64,000 bases of DNA. It comes from Saccharina japonica. Lineage: Eukaryota; Sar; Phaeophyceae; Laminariales; Laminariaceae. The stretch lies in the NCBI GenBank assembly GCA_008828725.1, contig MEHQ01002397.1, positions 372,001 to 436,000 of the forward strand, in the 5' to 3' direction. A program made the position numbers and the translations under genes. Numbering within the stretch: position 1 is the stretch's first letter; each line of letters starts with the position of its first letter. Positions 37,789 through 51,700 of the stretch are shown piece after piece. The notes beneath the pieces were generated by a model. It was not told the DNA's origin, searched no databases, and saw only the letters and a program-made list of their open reading frames with translations.

Positions 37789-39679
37789 CACACACTGTCT
37801 GTTTTCTTATGCCCAAAGGCGTATTGAGAGGGTGAAGATTTGTTTTAGCTTCGTCACCTGTCTTAGGTCTTAGGTTTTAGGGATTAATTTTCGGTTCTGT
37901 AGGAACTCAGATATCCAGAAAAAAAAACACTCGAATCGCGCTTCCGTGAACACCTCGGCAGACTGGCCCGGAAGGTGTGTGTACGTGACGCTTTAACGTT
38001 TTTTTCTAAAACCCCCCGTCAATTCCTGATACTCGTGATGTATTTGAAAAACGTGTACTCAGATTTACGTAGGAATCAGTCGGGTTCAATATAGAAACAG
38101 ACCATTGTGTTGACGTTTACTTCATTGATATAGATCCTACGCAGCAAATAGTGCCAACACTTGGGCAATATCCTGTTATAGATGTGGAGCACATAGAACC
38201 GGTTCGTCAATAATGAAAATAAATAAAAACACGTTCCTTCCTCCGGAACCGCCTAGCGATTGTTGATCGTTTTGTAGTTGGAGAGAATAAGATTTCGCTG
38301 CTAGTAACATACCTAGATCTCCAAAACATCCAAAGGGCCATGCGGCCGTCTTTTTCTACTCATTACGTTGAATTTGTATATCATTGTCACATTCGTGTGC
38401 GTACTCCATGCATCTTTCGTTGCTGGAGCATCAGCCTTTATATTATTATAGCGTGTTACATGGATCTGTTGTGCGTTTATAGGCATTTAGCTTGGTTTTT
38501 GGCGTTTATATGCATTTAACTTATACCATACTGTATCGTACTCAGAGCCGGGTGAATAACCCCTTCCTCGTTTGGGCATTAATGGATCATATAGTCTTTA
38601 ATTGCGAAGGAGTAACATTTTCCTGCCGGTTTTTCACGAACACGCCAAGCGCCCTATTGTTTGCATCCAACGGTAGAACGTACGCTCCAGTCCATGGGTT
38701 ATATCTCCGGCAACAATTTCCAATACACCATATTCATAGAGGTCTATGTTTGACTTGGAAGGCAAACGTAAACACTGGAAATTACTTGGAAAACAACCGC
38801 GCACTCCCTGTTCCATAACTTCAATCGAGATTGATTTAAGGTATTCCATGATTGCATCATGCCCCATTGCAGTCTCCCACACCACCGAGGATAGCAAGCG
38901 AAATCTAAAGAGCGATTCCTATTTAGTCTGCCGAACAACAACACAAGACGTCGTGTTTGACAACCGATAATAGTTCGACAGCCCTAACCGTCATGTAACT
39001 GCCCTTGAAGATATATTAAACCAGCACTCCCATCTTGCAACGCTTCCTCAATTTAGGCGGTCATATTGTACCTGGCATGTTGCTAAAAGCTGCTCATAAA
39101 ACGCATGGGTGCAAATCTGGTTATAGTGCCCAACCAACGGCCTGTTATAGCCGGGTGGATCTCCCTGTGGTCACAAGCAGTTCCAGGTAGTGTCTAACAT
39201 TACAAACACCTGAACTAATATAACCTGTCGTTCGTATTTGACGGGATATATTAACAATTAATCAAAAGCATTGACCATGCCTGAGAATGCAGGAAAGTTT
39301 GTTCGGCGTCAAACTCATGCCGATAACCGTTCAGTGCCATGGGCTCGCCACCCGCTGCTCCGGCCGACATGCACAAGCAATCATGCGAACCATTTACACT
39401 GCTTCTATTGGTTTGTCCGTAGCCTTCACGCTAAGGAGATATACAGTACTAGTTCAATACTGAATCCACATGCAAATATCGTACCCATGGGTTCATTTTT
39501 TTTTCCATCTAGCCGAAACATTACACAGGCTATGGTGAAAGCTTTCAATGTACTTCGCTCAACCATGGTCTCTACATGAAGCCCACAATCCCACCTGGCA
39601 GTGTGAGTAAACTGGCAAGCTGTAGATTTCCGTTGTGTGCCAACCTAAGCATTGCCAATGAAAAATTACGGAAATTAAA

Positions 39680-39734
39680 ATGTTTGTTTTTATTTTCCGA
39701 TACAAGCGGTTGTTCTGCCTGCCGTTCCTGTTTG
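39680..39734 (+). CDS. Gene B exon 1, candidate signal-peptide exon
   Basis: The ATG opens MFVFIFRYKRLFCLPFLF. The exon would end in phase 1, joining to ACTGDEDC after a 52-nt intron. About 70 nt around this ATG are identical to the gene C flank at 57,031. The donor (gtgtgc) is weak and the intron is very short, so the start could lie elsewhere. Confidence 0.42.
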
Positions 39735-42700
39735 GTGTGCATTCTTCGGGTGCTTCTTCCCCCTATCTCCCGTCGATTTCGCACAGCTTGCACGGGGGAC
39801 GAAGACTGCGACACGGACAGTGGCGAAGTGTGCTGCGTGTTGTCTAAGATGTGCGAGAATCCTGCCGCGATCGAGGCCGGTGCTTGCAGTGAGAAAAGTG
39901 GAACTATATGTGTTCTAGAATATACACCTTCTTGCCATATGTGTTCGTGCTGCGGTCTGCAAAGTGCAGACATGCCACAGTTTTGACGCCAACCACTTGG
40001 TTTCGTAGACCAATTAGCTATCTCGCACAGTTCCAGCTGTATACTTGGATAATGTCGTCACGCATGCGCTACGCTCTCCTACTCCTTAGCGAACGGAGGC
40101 GTGCGGGGATAACCTACACAAAGCGCGTGTTAATGGCGTGGCCAAATATCTTACAGGCAGTTGTATTGTACGCATGAGTTTATATTGTGTACGCTGCAGT
40201 GGCCCGTTTCAGCAAATTATTTGCCATTCAATACCGTGTTGTTCGGTATGTGACTATTGTCGAAAGGACTCATGCTACGATAGAGGTGCACCATGTTTTT
40301 GCGTTCTAAGGGTGGCTACTTGAAGAGCTCTACACCTCATCCCAAAGTGATCATTAAGGGAGGAAAGTAAAAGTGCTATCGGATTGAAAATCCCATGGCC
40401 GAAGCAAACACGGAACCATATTGCAACAAAGTATTGACAATCCGCCGATTTTGGGTTAAGGAGGTCGATCATGCGGAAGTTATTTTAGCCAAAAGTGTTA
40501 TCTCTTTCGTAGTACGCGTCAAAGGCTGTTGAGTGTGGCGTGGATCTGGCGAAGACACATTTGGCGTGTGCATCCTTCTTCGTCACTAGATGTTCTGAGA
40601 AGACGGCCGTTTCGCGAAGTGACTTCCGATGGGTCGACATTAATAGGCCAGACGGAAAACGCAACCCGGACCGGAGGGAGATGATCAAAACGTTGATCGT
40701 CTTTATCCAGCGTTCGCCATGTGGAATATATGACGAAATCAAGTTTGGGTTGGGCAACGCCTGATGTAGTTAACCAGGCTACCCCTAACCATATGTGTGA
40801 TGTTTTGCATCTTGCTTCACGGTTTTCCCGGGTGGCCTTCTGTTTCTCTGACATCAACCAAGGTCAAAGCGCGTGCCTCACTGGTCCGGAATCACGATGC
40901 ATCGCTGGCACTACATCCCTGTGAGTGGGATATTCTGTTATACGTCCGAAACCGGTTTTGCGGGCATACTGGTGTTACTTAAACCTACCCATTTGCTTAG
41001 AAATAACCACTATCACATATTCGTTGCAGCTACTCTGCAAACCGGTTCGCATACCTCAGTCTATGGTGTAGACTTGTCATATCGCTTAAGATTGACCTCT
41101 CCAAGTATCATCAGTAGTCGCGTGTGTATTTTGTCGAATTTTGGTATTTATATGTGAAGTCGAATGCCTCGAACCGAACGTGGAGCTCATGTGAAAGAAG
41201 GTCACTAGAATGAAGCATGCTGGCCGCCATGGTAGACACTCGAGCCACCGTCGCTGGGTATAATAGCGTTCTAGGGGTACCGAAGGTTGCACATGGTTGT
41301 TAACATTTAACCTTATCCAGCAAACATGACCCGTTACATCAGCCTCGCATCTTTTGCTCCCCTCTGTCCTGTTTTCTCGAACTACAGGGATCTGTCGAGC
41401 TGCGGTATTGTAGACGCTGACATCCCTGCTCTCAAGCAGTGCCTCGACACGGTCGGACGCAACGACATGCTCACTCTGTGAGTTTCTCTTATCGATGGAG
41501 CGGCAGCAAGGGTATCGCCAGCCTTCTGACTTGACCCTCGTTAAGCTCTTGTGCCGTCTGGCGACATCTAACAAACCCGGCTATCTTGGGAACCAGCATC
41601 TTTTGCAACACAGTATGATATATAGTACGTACGACCCAATATTATCATAGTTTTGATTCTGCGATTTCACGGGTAAATTATGTAGGGTGAGTCGTAGATG
41701 TGCTATTACAAGTTGCAAACGGTGGTCCCAACGAATGAACGGGGGTTCAAGAAGAATGCCGTTCTGGAAGAAGTTTGAAGTCTCTTGTGGTCGAAATAAT
41801 AGAGAGGGTTTACTTTCTAGTTTGTACGCACGACTAACGACAAATTCTACCAAAACCATCATGGGAGGTATCATAGTGGCTTTCAGCACCCGTTCGCTTG
41901 CCATGCGTTGACATTCGCCCATCAAGTTGGGCTGCTCGATTCAGTAGGGGTTTGTCCATTTCACGCCACCATGCAGTACCGTAGCGTACATCTATACTGA
42001 TATACCACAAAGAGCGTAGCCAGTAACTCCGGGAACTGCATTTGATCCTGAGTTACGCTTTATGTGATGCACGTCGCCCCATTGGTTCGCGTTGTTTGGA
42101 ACAGCCGGATCGATCTCAACGCGCTGGAAACCCTCGGTCCTGACACCTTCAAGGGTATGGGGTCTCTTGTTAGCCTGTGAGTTGGCGGGCGATAGTATAA
42201 TTTCCCATCGGACTTGGGTAACAAATGCGGAAACCGCGGTCTCACACGTTCCCCGAAATGCATGCTAATAGTTGGAACACATGAACATAGCCCTAGAACA
42301 CCTTCATCACCATCGAACCTACGCTTCCGTTCCCACGGTGTTTCGTGATAATAGTTAGAGTGTAGAGTTAGTTGCGCCCGATTCTTGGTGCACACACGAG
42401 AGAAGACGTTGCGATCACCAGCAGTTTTAGGTTTTCGAGTTTGTGTCATGGAAATTAGCATGCAAGTGCCTTTTCGTCAATGCAAGTAAACATTGGACGT
42501 GCAACTCAGATACCAGGAATGTGAACACATGTATATGGAAGTAAACACCACTTCCATGGAGCCTCCCAGCAAGTTGCATAAAACGATTCATGAAGTTGTA
42601 AGCAGTCCAAGGATCGCATAAACGTCGGATTTGCCTCGAGTCCAGTTGCATAACGTTCCATAGAAGCCGCCTCCATGTGATATTCTACCACCGCTTCGGA

Positions 42701-45700
42701 CCCTGGTCCCACTCGATACCCTAACCGTGCAGTGGATCCTTACCATTTGGTACCCTGCACCGACCACAAGGTGCAAACATATAGGTTCCCTTTCTAAGGA
42801 GCCGCCGCTAGTACACTACCCACTGTGATCCCAGGCACCCCACCGGTCATCCACGGCCAGATCCTTGAAAGCTTCCATGGAAGCGAAATAATTCACTGCC
42901 AGTAACGCTTTAGTTCTTAATTTTTAGTATAAAAAGTTTCATGCACGTCATAGGTTTCTTCTGCATCTCCTTCTGCAGCAGTAACGAAGTCAATGAATGT
43001 TGACGTTGGAAATGGAAAAGCAAGTGGTGTTTTTTATCTCATCTAATAGCACTTAACACATCGGCGTATATGGAAGTCTAGAGGGGAAAATGGAAGCTAT
43101 TGACATCTTTAAACCGAACGTGGTTGTAGTTGTTTTAGTTGACTGAAGTTGATGGAAGCTTTCCACTTCTACGAGATCAACAGCAGAAGTTTCCACGTAA
43201 TTCAATTGAGGTGTAGACTACTGTGCTATGATGTAAGTATTAAAACTGCCCCAGAAGTGTCTTTTACTTCCATATTTCTTCCATGGAAATACGTAGGTAC
43301 TTTTACGGAAGTAAATATAATGGAAATTAGTTGGTGGGCCCAGAGGTTGTCACTGCTCTATTTTCCCTACGGCGATGGACGACCGTTGATGCTAACGTCC
43401 CTTGATCGTCTCTATCTAAGCTGAGCATTCAGATAGGCAGCGTGTACATGTCACTTCAATGACAGCTTTGTGGTCGCTTTTGTCGTAAACGGCTGCTTTG
43501 TTATGTGCCACTCAAGCATTACGCCGATGTTGTTTACGACTACGCGTGCCCTTCGTGGGTCAGTGTAGACAGTGCAGAAGGCATTTAAGACGCCGGTTGT
43601 ACAAATGCGGTTCTGCATAGTACGGTGATAAACACAACTTCCTCGTGTGAACTGTAAACGGCGTCTTCTTATTGCGCCAATTTGTATATTTGTGGCACCA
43701 ACATTGGCAAAAGAGCCAAAACGCCGTCCTCCTTCCAGTCATAAGCAGACGTGTGTTCCTGCATTTCCCGTACACTGCAAAATCATGACGTCTGTCAATC
43801 GTTACGTTGCATGAATGCTATTCTCCAGGTGGATAAACAGCAATATGTTGACCACGTTGGACGCCGGGATCTTCGACGATCTGGTGTCTGTTGTTGATAT
43901 GTGAGTGAAGCATTTGGTCTGAAGTATGTCTATTGTACATAGTATGCGTCGGCCTAAGTTATGTGGGGTAAGCGCGAATAGATATATCAGCGATGTGAGC
44001 GTCGTAGTTATGATTTACTAGGTATTTCATACGAATACCACGAACGACGGTACGCAGCAGACAGTCGCAAACCAGACAGACATTAAACGAGTTCATACAA
44101 GAACGTACGTCCCGCAAGTCGAAGAGGTATTTAATTTGAAACATAATGCATTATCTCGCTATCTTATTTCTGCCGCGCGCTCGTAGCTCGGCTTTGCATC
44201 AATACTAGGTCGACATTGCCTTCTACGGGTCAGGGCTGCCTGGGTGGTTATTCTAGGCGCTGCGCAATCACGCTCGATAATAAGTTGAGAACGATGTGGA
44301 CCCCAGCGTAGTCATACGACAGCGGGACGATGACCGCGGCCAGTTCATGTCTGTGTTAAACGGAACAGGCCGACGAGTTCCCGTTCTGTAGTGAAAAAAA
44401 CAATCGGGAACAATATCGCAAAGCATGCAAACGAACGACAGATGTAACGCAACAGACAGGCAACCAGGAAGACTTCACACAACTAGTTGTTTTGGCAGCC
44501 AGTAGGTACCCCGCAACGTTTTAGCCAGAATACACAACACATACTCTTTGACTTGACAAGTCAAATAGTTGGGCTGATCACTATTAATAGTACGGTACGC
44601 ACTGTCAGTAAAATGTTACTGGCAGGAGTAATATACTGATTGATGCAGCCAATATAATTTCCAGTAGTTTCTATTTTACGTAAGCAGCCCACGAATTACG
44701 CCCAGGAGACTCACCAAATGACTGTCGAGAGGAGAGAGGAGAGATAAGGGTGGCGTGTTCGCTGATAAAACTCAGCCAGCCACCGGGTGCTGATCCTATT
44801 CAGGCGTCCGTTTTCTTCGATATTTAGTTTGCTTTCTGTTGATTTATTTTAACCTCTATACGTCAACCCCCCCTGCTGTCGCGGGTTGTGACGCGTTCCC
44901 TCTTTCCGCTTTTGATTTATTTTCATGTCTGGTCTCTTGCGCTTCTGTGAGTGTCTGATGCCTGATACCGGTTACATGTACACAGTGTTACTCGCTTCGT
45001 TCGGCCAGAACACGGTTGCGACCTATTAATTGTATGCTGATTGAGTTTTTCAACCGTGTAATCATTACTGACTAACTCAACCAGCGCCTAGGCCTATAGT
45101 TCAGAGTTTTCATAATCACTGCCCGTTTCCATATGACATAAGTAAACGTGTTATATCACGTATCTCTGCTAACACTCAGGCGGCTTAACTCCAATCAGTT
45201 GACTACGGTGGCATCCGGGGTCTTCGATAACATGGGGTCTGTCCAGTTTCTGTGAGTGGATTATACGCCGCAAACTTAGTGTATTCATAGTGGGCCATAG
45301 GCCTTACTTACCCGGGTTCCGTCTTTTGCGGTGATTGGTGGCCATTGCTTTGGGGTTGCGGCTCTTACAGTATAAGCGACGAGGTCCCTGACCGACGTGT
45401 CAACGTAATTCTGCCGTGTTGTGGGTGTAATGAACAGCAGTTACGTTCGAGCAGCAAGATATTATATACCCCCCACGCGTACAAAAATTCGTCGTGGATT
45501 AATACTGCTGTCACATGATCTATTGTGACCAACGTCTCTCCGTTTGGGCGTTCGGGCGGTGCGAACAGGCGGATGCAGGAAAACAACATCGCAACCATTG
45601 ATACTGACGCGTTCCAGGGTCTGAGGTCTCTTCAACTTTTGTGAGTGCGCTTTCACTGTGCCGACAGCGTTCCGTTTTCGTTCTAACCGCATTATGCAAT

Positions 45701-48700
45701 GCAGTATCCATGGTCACCCCTCTTGGTCTAACACGGCCGTCATATCAAATGCTCGCCGACATTTGATCTGATCGTTTTGGGACGGTAGTCAAAGGCCAAA
45801 TTACGTCACCCAACACAAATATCTTTCTCGATTCTTGCGTGAGTTTGCAGAAACATAGCTGCCTCCGGCACACAAACCAAACGTGGCGGAACTATTTGTT
45901 TCGTAGCGAGTATCTACTCGTCGGTGATCAAGTTCCAAAACTATAATTTCTTGATCCCATTCCACGTACACCGGGTGTACATTGTTCTGTATTCCGGTTG
46001 ATGAGGCCATCATATTTAATAGGCGGAAACACAACCCAAGAGACGGATCGGACCGCAAGACACCTGACAGTTTGTTGTAGATTATAAATAAATATGAACA
46101 CATACACGTTTGTTTTTCATGGCACTGTGAAAATATTGTAGACGGGCCCTTTTAGACAGAGTCGTTTCGGTGGCTACCCAGCTCCATACACCGCTACTGC
46201 AGAGGCCCATTTCATTCCTTGGGCCACGGTGAACATTCCGACGAAAACTAATGTGAAGCTGCCCCTCTTTCCACCATTCGCTCCATTTTTAATTTTCGGC
46301 TACTTAAGAGATATATGTGTTTGATCACATATGGTTGGTACATTCGCCGGCAACAGCTCGAACTTTGTCGAGGAAGAAACGGCGTTTTAAGCTGAGTAGC
46401 CCTCGTACAGTACGTGAAGTCATTTCGAGGTGCGCATGGCGGAGTCGGTAGCTTTGCGGGGGTGAACATTCTGCGAATACCTGTGAATCCAAGCTCGAAA
46501 CGGCAAACGCAAAACCGCATAGGGAACAGCCGCCTATACTATGTATTTGCTTCACTGCAGTAACTCGAAACCGGTATGCAGTGTCGGATATCAACGTAAC
46601 AGACATCAGGGAGGCTATGTGTCCCTGATGGCCTAGTCGACGCCCGGATCGTTGGATGGCATTTTAATCGACACGAATGCTCACCGAAGAGCTTTGCATC
46701 TCCTACGTGTATCGGTGTTATCAACATGCGAAGAACCTTCCGCGAAGTTCTTTTTTTTCCTAATACAAAACCTAGTATCGTTAATAGACGACCTCGCGGC
46801 CTGTTATTGGTTGTGTGGGAAATGTAATTTGAAGAACGGCACTTTGCACAGCCCAGTTTCTGAATCGTAACCAGTTCACTACGCCATTTGCATGCGCTCC
46901 AACAGGTTCTTGAACGGCAATGACTTGACCACGATACAAGCAGGCAGCTTTGACCATCTGGCCTCTCTGCTGTCCTTGTGAGTGAAGTATTCCAACCGTT
47001 CGTTGGTTTCTTCGTAGCCTAGACTGGTTGTTGTCTTGAAACTCCCTGCAAGGGTGTGGTTTTTTGTTCAGTGACAAATAGCCTGATGTCGCGGTTTACA
47101 TCACACTCGTCTTGTGGCACGAGGTGGGGTACTCTCCCCGCTCCCATATGAATGGTATCCTTCCAATGTTCTGCACGTCTCTCGGTCTGCCGTCTTCATT
47201 GGGGGGAACAGGTTTCTTTTCGACAGCGGCATTGATATCATCGAGCCTGGGGCCTTCACGGATTTGGTTGCTCTTATTAATCTGTGAGTGAGCGAACGAT
47301 ATTGGTAATATTGTTGACCGGAGGCTACATACACGGAAACAACAGTCCTACCCGTTTGTCCGTCGTCTGCTCAAACACGTATCCGCTCGCCAGTTATGCT
47401 TCTGTCCCTCATGCTAGGCAAATTATGTCTTCACGGTGCAGAGGTTTGGGTTGAAGTATTGGGGATGGCATGATGCCAGAAGAGATGGTTGCGTTTAGGT
47501 CAATGAGTACCGATATATGAACCATGTCGTCCTCGGGCCAGTGAGTGTTGATCCTGGTGGCGACACTGCACTGCAATTCAAATCCCTCTTTCCGGTAAAT
47601 ACACATTTTTCTTCGCTTCAGGATCTTGATGCCGGCAAGGCGGAACGACAGACTGTTGCACCGATCATTCCCTAAAGCCTTGTGCCATATATTTCGGATG
47701 TCATTATCAAAGGACCAATCACCGCTTAGCACATGTTGACTGCAGGGTATTCCCGACGCACAAACGATGACAGTACTGAGATAGCAAACACGACATGTTA
47801 GGTCCGCTGGTAATGAGTTAGTGATAACGTCGTCATGCTGGCCCCATCTGAAACCGTAGCGGCGATTTGTGTTTTATCTTCACCTTTAACGCTGACTATT
47901 GGTTTCGATGAAACACACACGAGGTGCTACATACAGTACGTAGTACATCAAGAATATACAGTACCTGCAAACATGACAAGCATATCACCTCGTTTGGAAA
48001 TATATTGAACTTTAAACATGAACAAAAATCTGAGAGCCACATTTAAACCGGGAAAGGAGATAAGCAGCTTCATTGCACTGCAGTACCTAGTACTGTTTTT
48101 CGTTTGGAGTATGTCTGCAATATTGGCTGTACAGCACTGCTACCAGTATTGTCTGTGCGATGCTACTATGCTCATCGTGCTCGTGTACCCGCTTGTGCAT
48201 TTACCTCACTGCCACTAACAACTCCCGCATTACCTCTGCTCCTAGTATTACCTGTCTACTTATTCTTCAACAAATACGATATATATGTCTACGGTAGTGT
48301 AGTGTCTGTGGCTATGGAGTGCAATTACCACAGCTACGCTTACGACTTGCTGCTATCTTCACCGCTTCCATTAGTGTTGTACTCGTTTTCAATATTAATA
48401 GGACCAAACTCTGCTGCAGATGCCAGTATCTAGCGTGCACTCAAAACCTCAGACCAACAATATTTGTTTAAGATATGCTGTAGCTTGTACGGCCGCGCTT
48501 TTCATTCAAACACCGACAGCAACCGTTATATAGGCGGAGCTGGTGGGTTGTTGCCTTAATACACGTAGGTAACGAAACAAGCGGCGAAGCAAACAACACC
48601 TCCATCAAATCAAATTAGGTTTTGCGCACCTCGTGCAATCCGTTCTCATGGTATCTCGAAATCTCGTAACTACGATACATATATTTCTATTCTTCAGACG

Positions 48701-51700
48701 GCTGGACAACAATGACATCACCACGGTGGACGCCGGGGTCTTCGACATTTCGGGGCTGCTTGTGGATTTGTGAGTAGAGCGTTCTCTTTTGTTTGGAGTA
48801 ATGGCTGGCTTTCATTTTCCTCATGTTTCGAGACGTCGGTGTTTCACGTGCTGCTACGAAAATATTGGCACAATGTTTCGCCAACAATCGAACATATCGT
48901 GCATGTTCGACGATACCGCGACTTGTCTTAAATACTGCGAAATCGGCATTCGACTGAACGACAAAAAGGACAACAGCGATTCAGCAAACGCATGTGATGA
49001 TGTACATTGAATTTTACTGTAATGTTTGTTCTTCATGGGCGCGACTGCATTGTCAGCATCTAACATCCGCCTGGACTATTTCAACGCTGGGTAGAAACAC
49101 ATTGTATTTGTTTGTCTGTTTGTCTAGTTCATACCCTTAGATATATACGCCCTTGTTTCCTCTACCCTCTAGTCGTCACTCAGATCCTGGGTCAGAAAGT
49201 TGGTTCCTTGCCCTCCCACCCTCACTTTGGTTAATACCTGCCATGCTTACCGCGCTAATACTTGAGCCCTTTCTTCCCTCGTCCACTCGCAGCCAATTGG
49301 GATTACCTATGCTAAAAGTAGGAAGTGGATTATGTTCTTCATTCGTTTCTGCCAATACACTCCAACGTCCAACCCACGTGATGCTAGAAGCCCGGAATCC
49401 AACTCTTACAAGCATGCGAGGGTATCACTATACCATCGGGGTGTTTATCCCCTCTGTATGTGACATATTTTGTGTTCGACGAGGGGCTGCCACGTTCGGC
49501 TCGAACTACCTGGTCAATTCTGCAGCAACAGAGTGTTTGCGATTGAAGTAAAATCAATACACACTTTTATTGCCCTAAACAAAAGTGAATTCCCTTCCCT
49601 TCACGAGTTCGGTGTGTTTGCGATTGAAGTAAACCTAATCCTGCAGGCGATGCCTCCCACAATACCAAGGGGAGTGGGGTGAGGCAATGCAGCAGACTAA
49701 ATTAATATCGAAAAAAAAAACTAGCGTACGAGTGGAACGGCAGCCCAGTAACGGTGGCGGCGGCAGGGATAACCGCAGTGCCGCCGCTGCTATCCTACAA
49801 CCGCAAGCAGTAGCACGGTTGGCTGCGGCTACGTGGCGGCAGCTAACGGGAGAGTCTGCTCCAGCAACATAAACAAACAGCATCGGCAGCCCCAGCAGCA
49901 GCAACAGCAGCAGGAGAAGCAACGGCTTCCGTTTTTGCTTTTTTCGATTTTGTGACCGACCATTTTTCTCGTCGTGTGCTGCACCTGCTGCTGCCCTTGG
50001 CCTACGCGCCAGACCGCGACGGCACGTTGCGCTCTAAGCCCGCCGGCCGCCCGATATTTATTGACCGTGGCGGCGCGCCGCCGCTGCTGCTAGTGCTGCT
50101 ACAACTGCTACTGCGGTGTGGTGGAATTGAAATGATACACGACGATCTGTCATATTCTCGCGCTCTACAAGTAAGGTGGTAGGGGTGGTACGAGTATTCG
50201 TACTCGTACGAGTAATTTGTTTACGACGCATCCTCCACGGTACCACGCCGGCGTGAGCGTACCGTAGAATTCTCGGTGTGTGTAGGCCATTGAAGCTGAG
50301 ATTGAAACGTTACCGTAACGTTTGGTCAAATATTTACTCCTCTAAAGTACTTTGTTGGCGCTTTGGCACCAAAGATTAACTCAAATCCTACCTTCGGGAG
50401 AATTTGTAGAGAAGTAAATGTATGAAAAAAACGCAAACACTCTAAAATAGCAACTGTTCTTACAACCACAGTCCTCCGCTGCTGTTACATGCTGCTCACT
50501 GGGCTATTTGTGATACAACTTCTTTCTAAACCACCCCTGAAACGACTACGAACTAATTGATACCACATATAATGTGCCACTACTGCAACTACTACTAGCA
50601 ATACAACTCCTACCGCTAGTACTACTACTAGTACAATCATGTTTGCAACTACTGCGCGTATTCCTGCAGTACTGCTACACTACTGTACATCGTACTGAAA
50701 ACTGCTCCAAACTACCTATATACCACCACTGCTGTGCACACAGTCACTACTTGGCAAAGGCGAAACTCCATTGGAAGCACTCTCAGGCGTACGGCCTCGG
50801 AACAACGTACATCCATCGATAGTCTGAATGCCTAATAGTGCACTGTAGATTGCTTCCGGCCGACATACATGTATTTCGCTTAGCCGATGGGCGAATGTAC
50901 TTCTTTTACACACCGAGTAAGAAAATATCCCTCTAACATCTACCAAATCGGTGGCCAGTGATATGAACGAAACCAGCGCTCGTTAGCCCTTACTAGCACA
51001 GATACAACTAAAACGATGGCAGCTACCCGTTTGTGTCGGCGACGCCCGCGTAGCAAAGCACCGCTGCGTCCGTACATCGTTTGACGTATAACTTTGTATG
51101 TCGTCTGTACGCCAATGCGGGTGCACCATATTTGTCTATGGAAAACTGGCGCTTCTCCATCCTACGCCCAGTACGCATATCACACGTGTGTATCAAAACG
51201 TGTCCCCTTGATGTTCCAACCATGCAGTATTCGGTCAAGCACGGGCGAGAGCACACCTGCGCACCGTACACGACTACTGTCGAGTCAAACCGTATGTGTG
51301 CTCGATGCTCGTGTAGTCAATCCGTCGGCATGATACCACGAAACTCCTTCACTGCGCTCCATGCATGCGATTACACAGGTGGCTCAACGGCAATGCGATA
51401 TCCACGCTTGAACCCGGCTCTTTTGGCAATCTGGGCTCGCTATTGATATTGTAAGAGGCGTATCTATTGTTGGTCTCTTGACGTCTTGTCTGGTTAAACT
51501 CAGGGAAGGGTAGTTTGTTAAGCCTTTGAGGTACTGATACGTTTGGTGAACAACATGTGTGGGGTTGGGTTCAACGCTACAGAGTTGTTTTGATCTAACA
51601 CCAGTTTGACGCTTTCGTGGGGGGTGGGGTGGTTGAGACTTGCACGTAGCATACAAACACCCCGAGTGAATAATGTCCTGTGCGCTGAACGTATTTCATG

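Larger units (their letters stand above)
18528..41387 (+). repeat. Tandem duplication unit 1 (22.9 kb)
   Basis: Runs from the gene A leader exon to the gene B leader exon. Exons and most introns align in order with 41,388-58,496. For example, the intron from 31,312 and the one from 46,978 match through their whole length. Length excess over unit 2 comes mainly from intron segments near 20.27-25.07 and 27.3-30.5 kb. Confidence 0.8.

Noticed and set aside
39576-39986. Unspliced 136-codon ORF containing the gene B Cys exon
   Set aside because: The gene C copy has a stop in this frame just before the Cys exon, and the frame after 39,888 has no conserved protein; the spliced model fits both genes.
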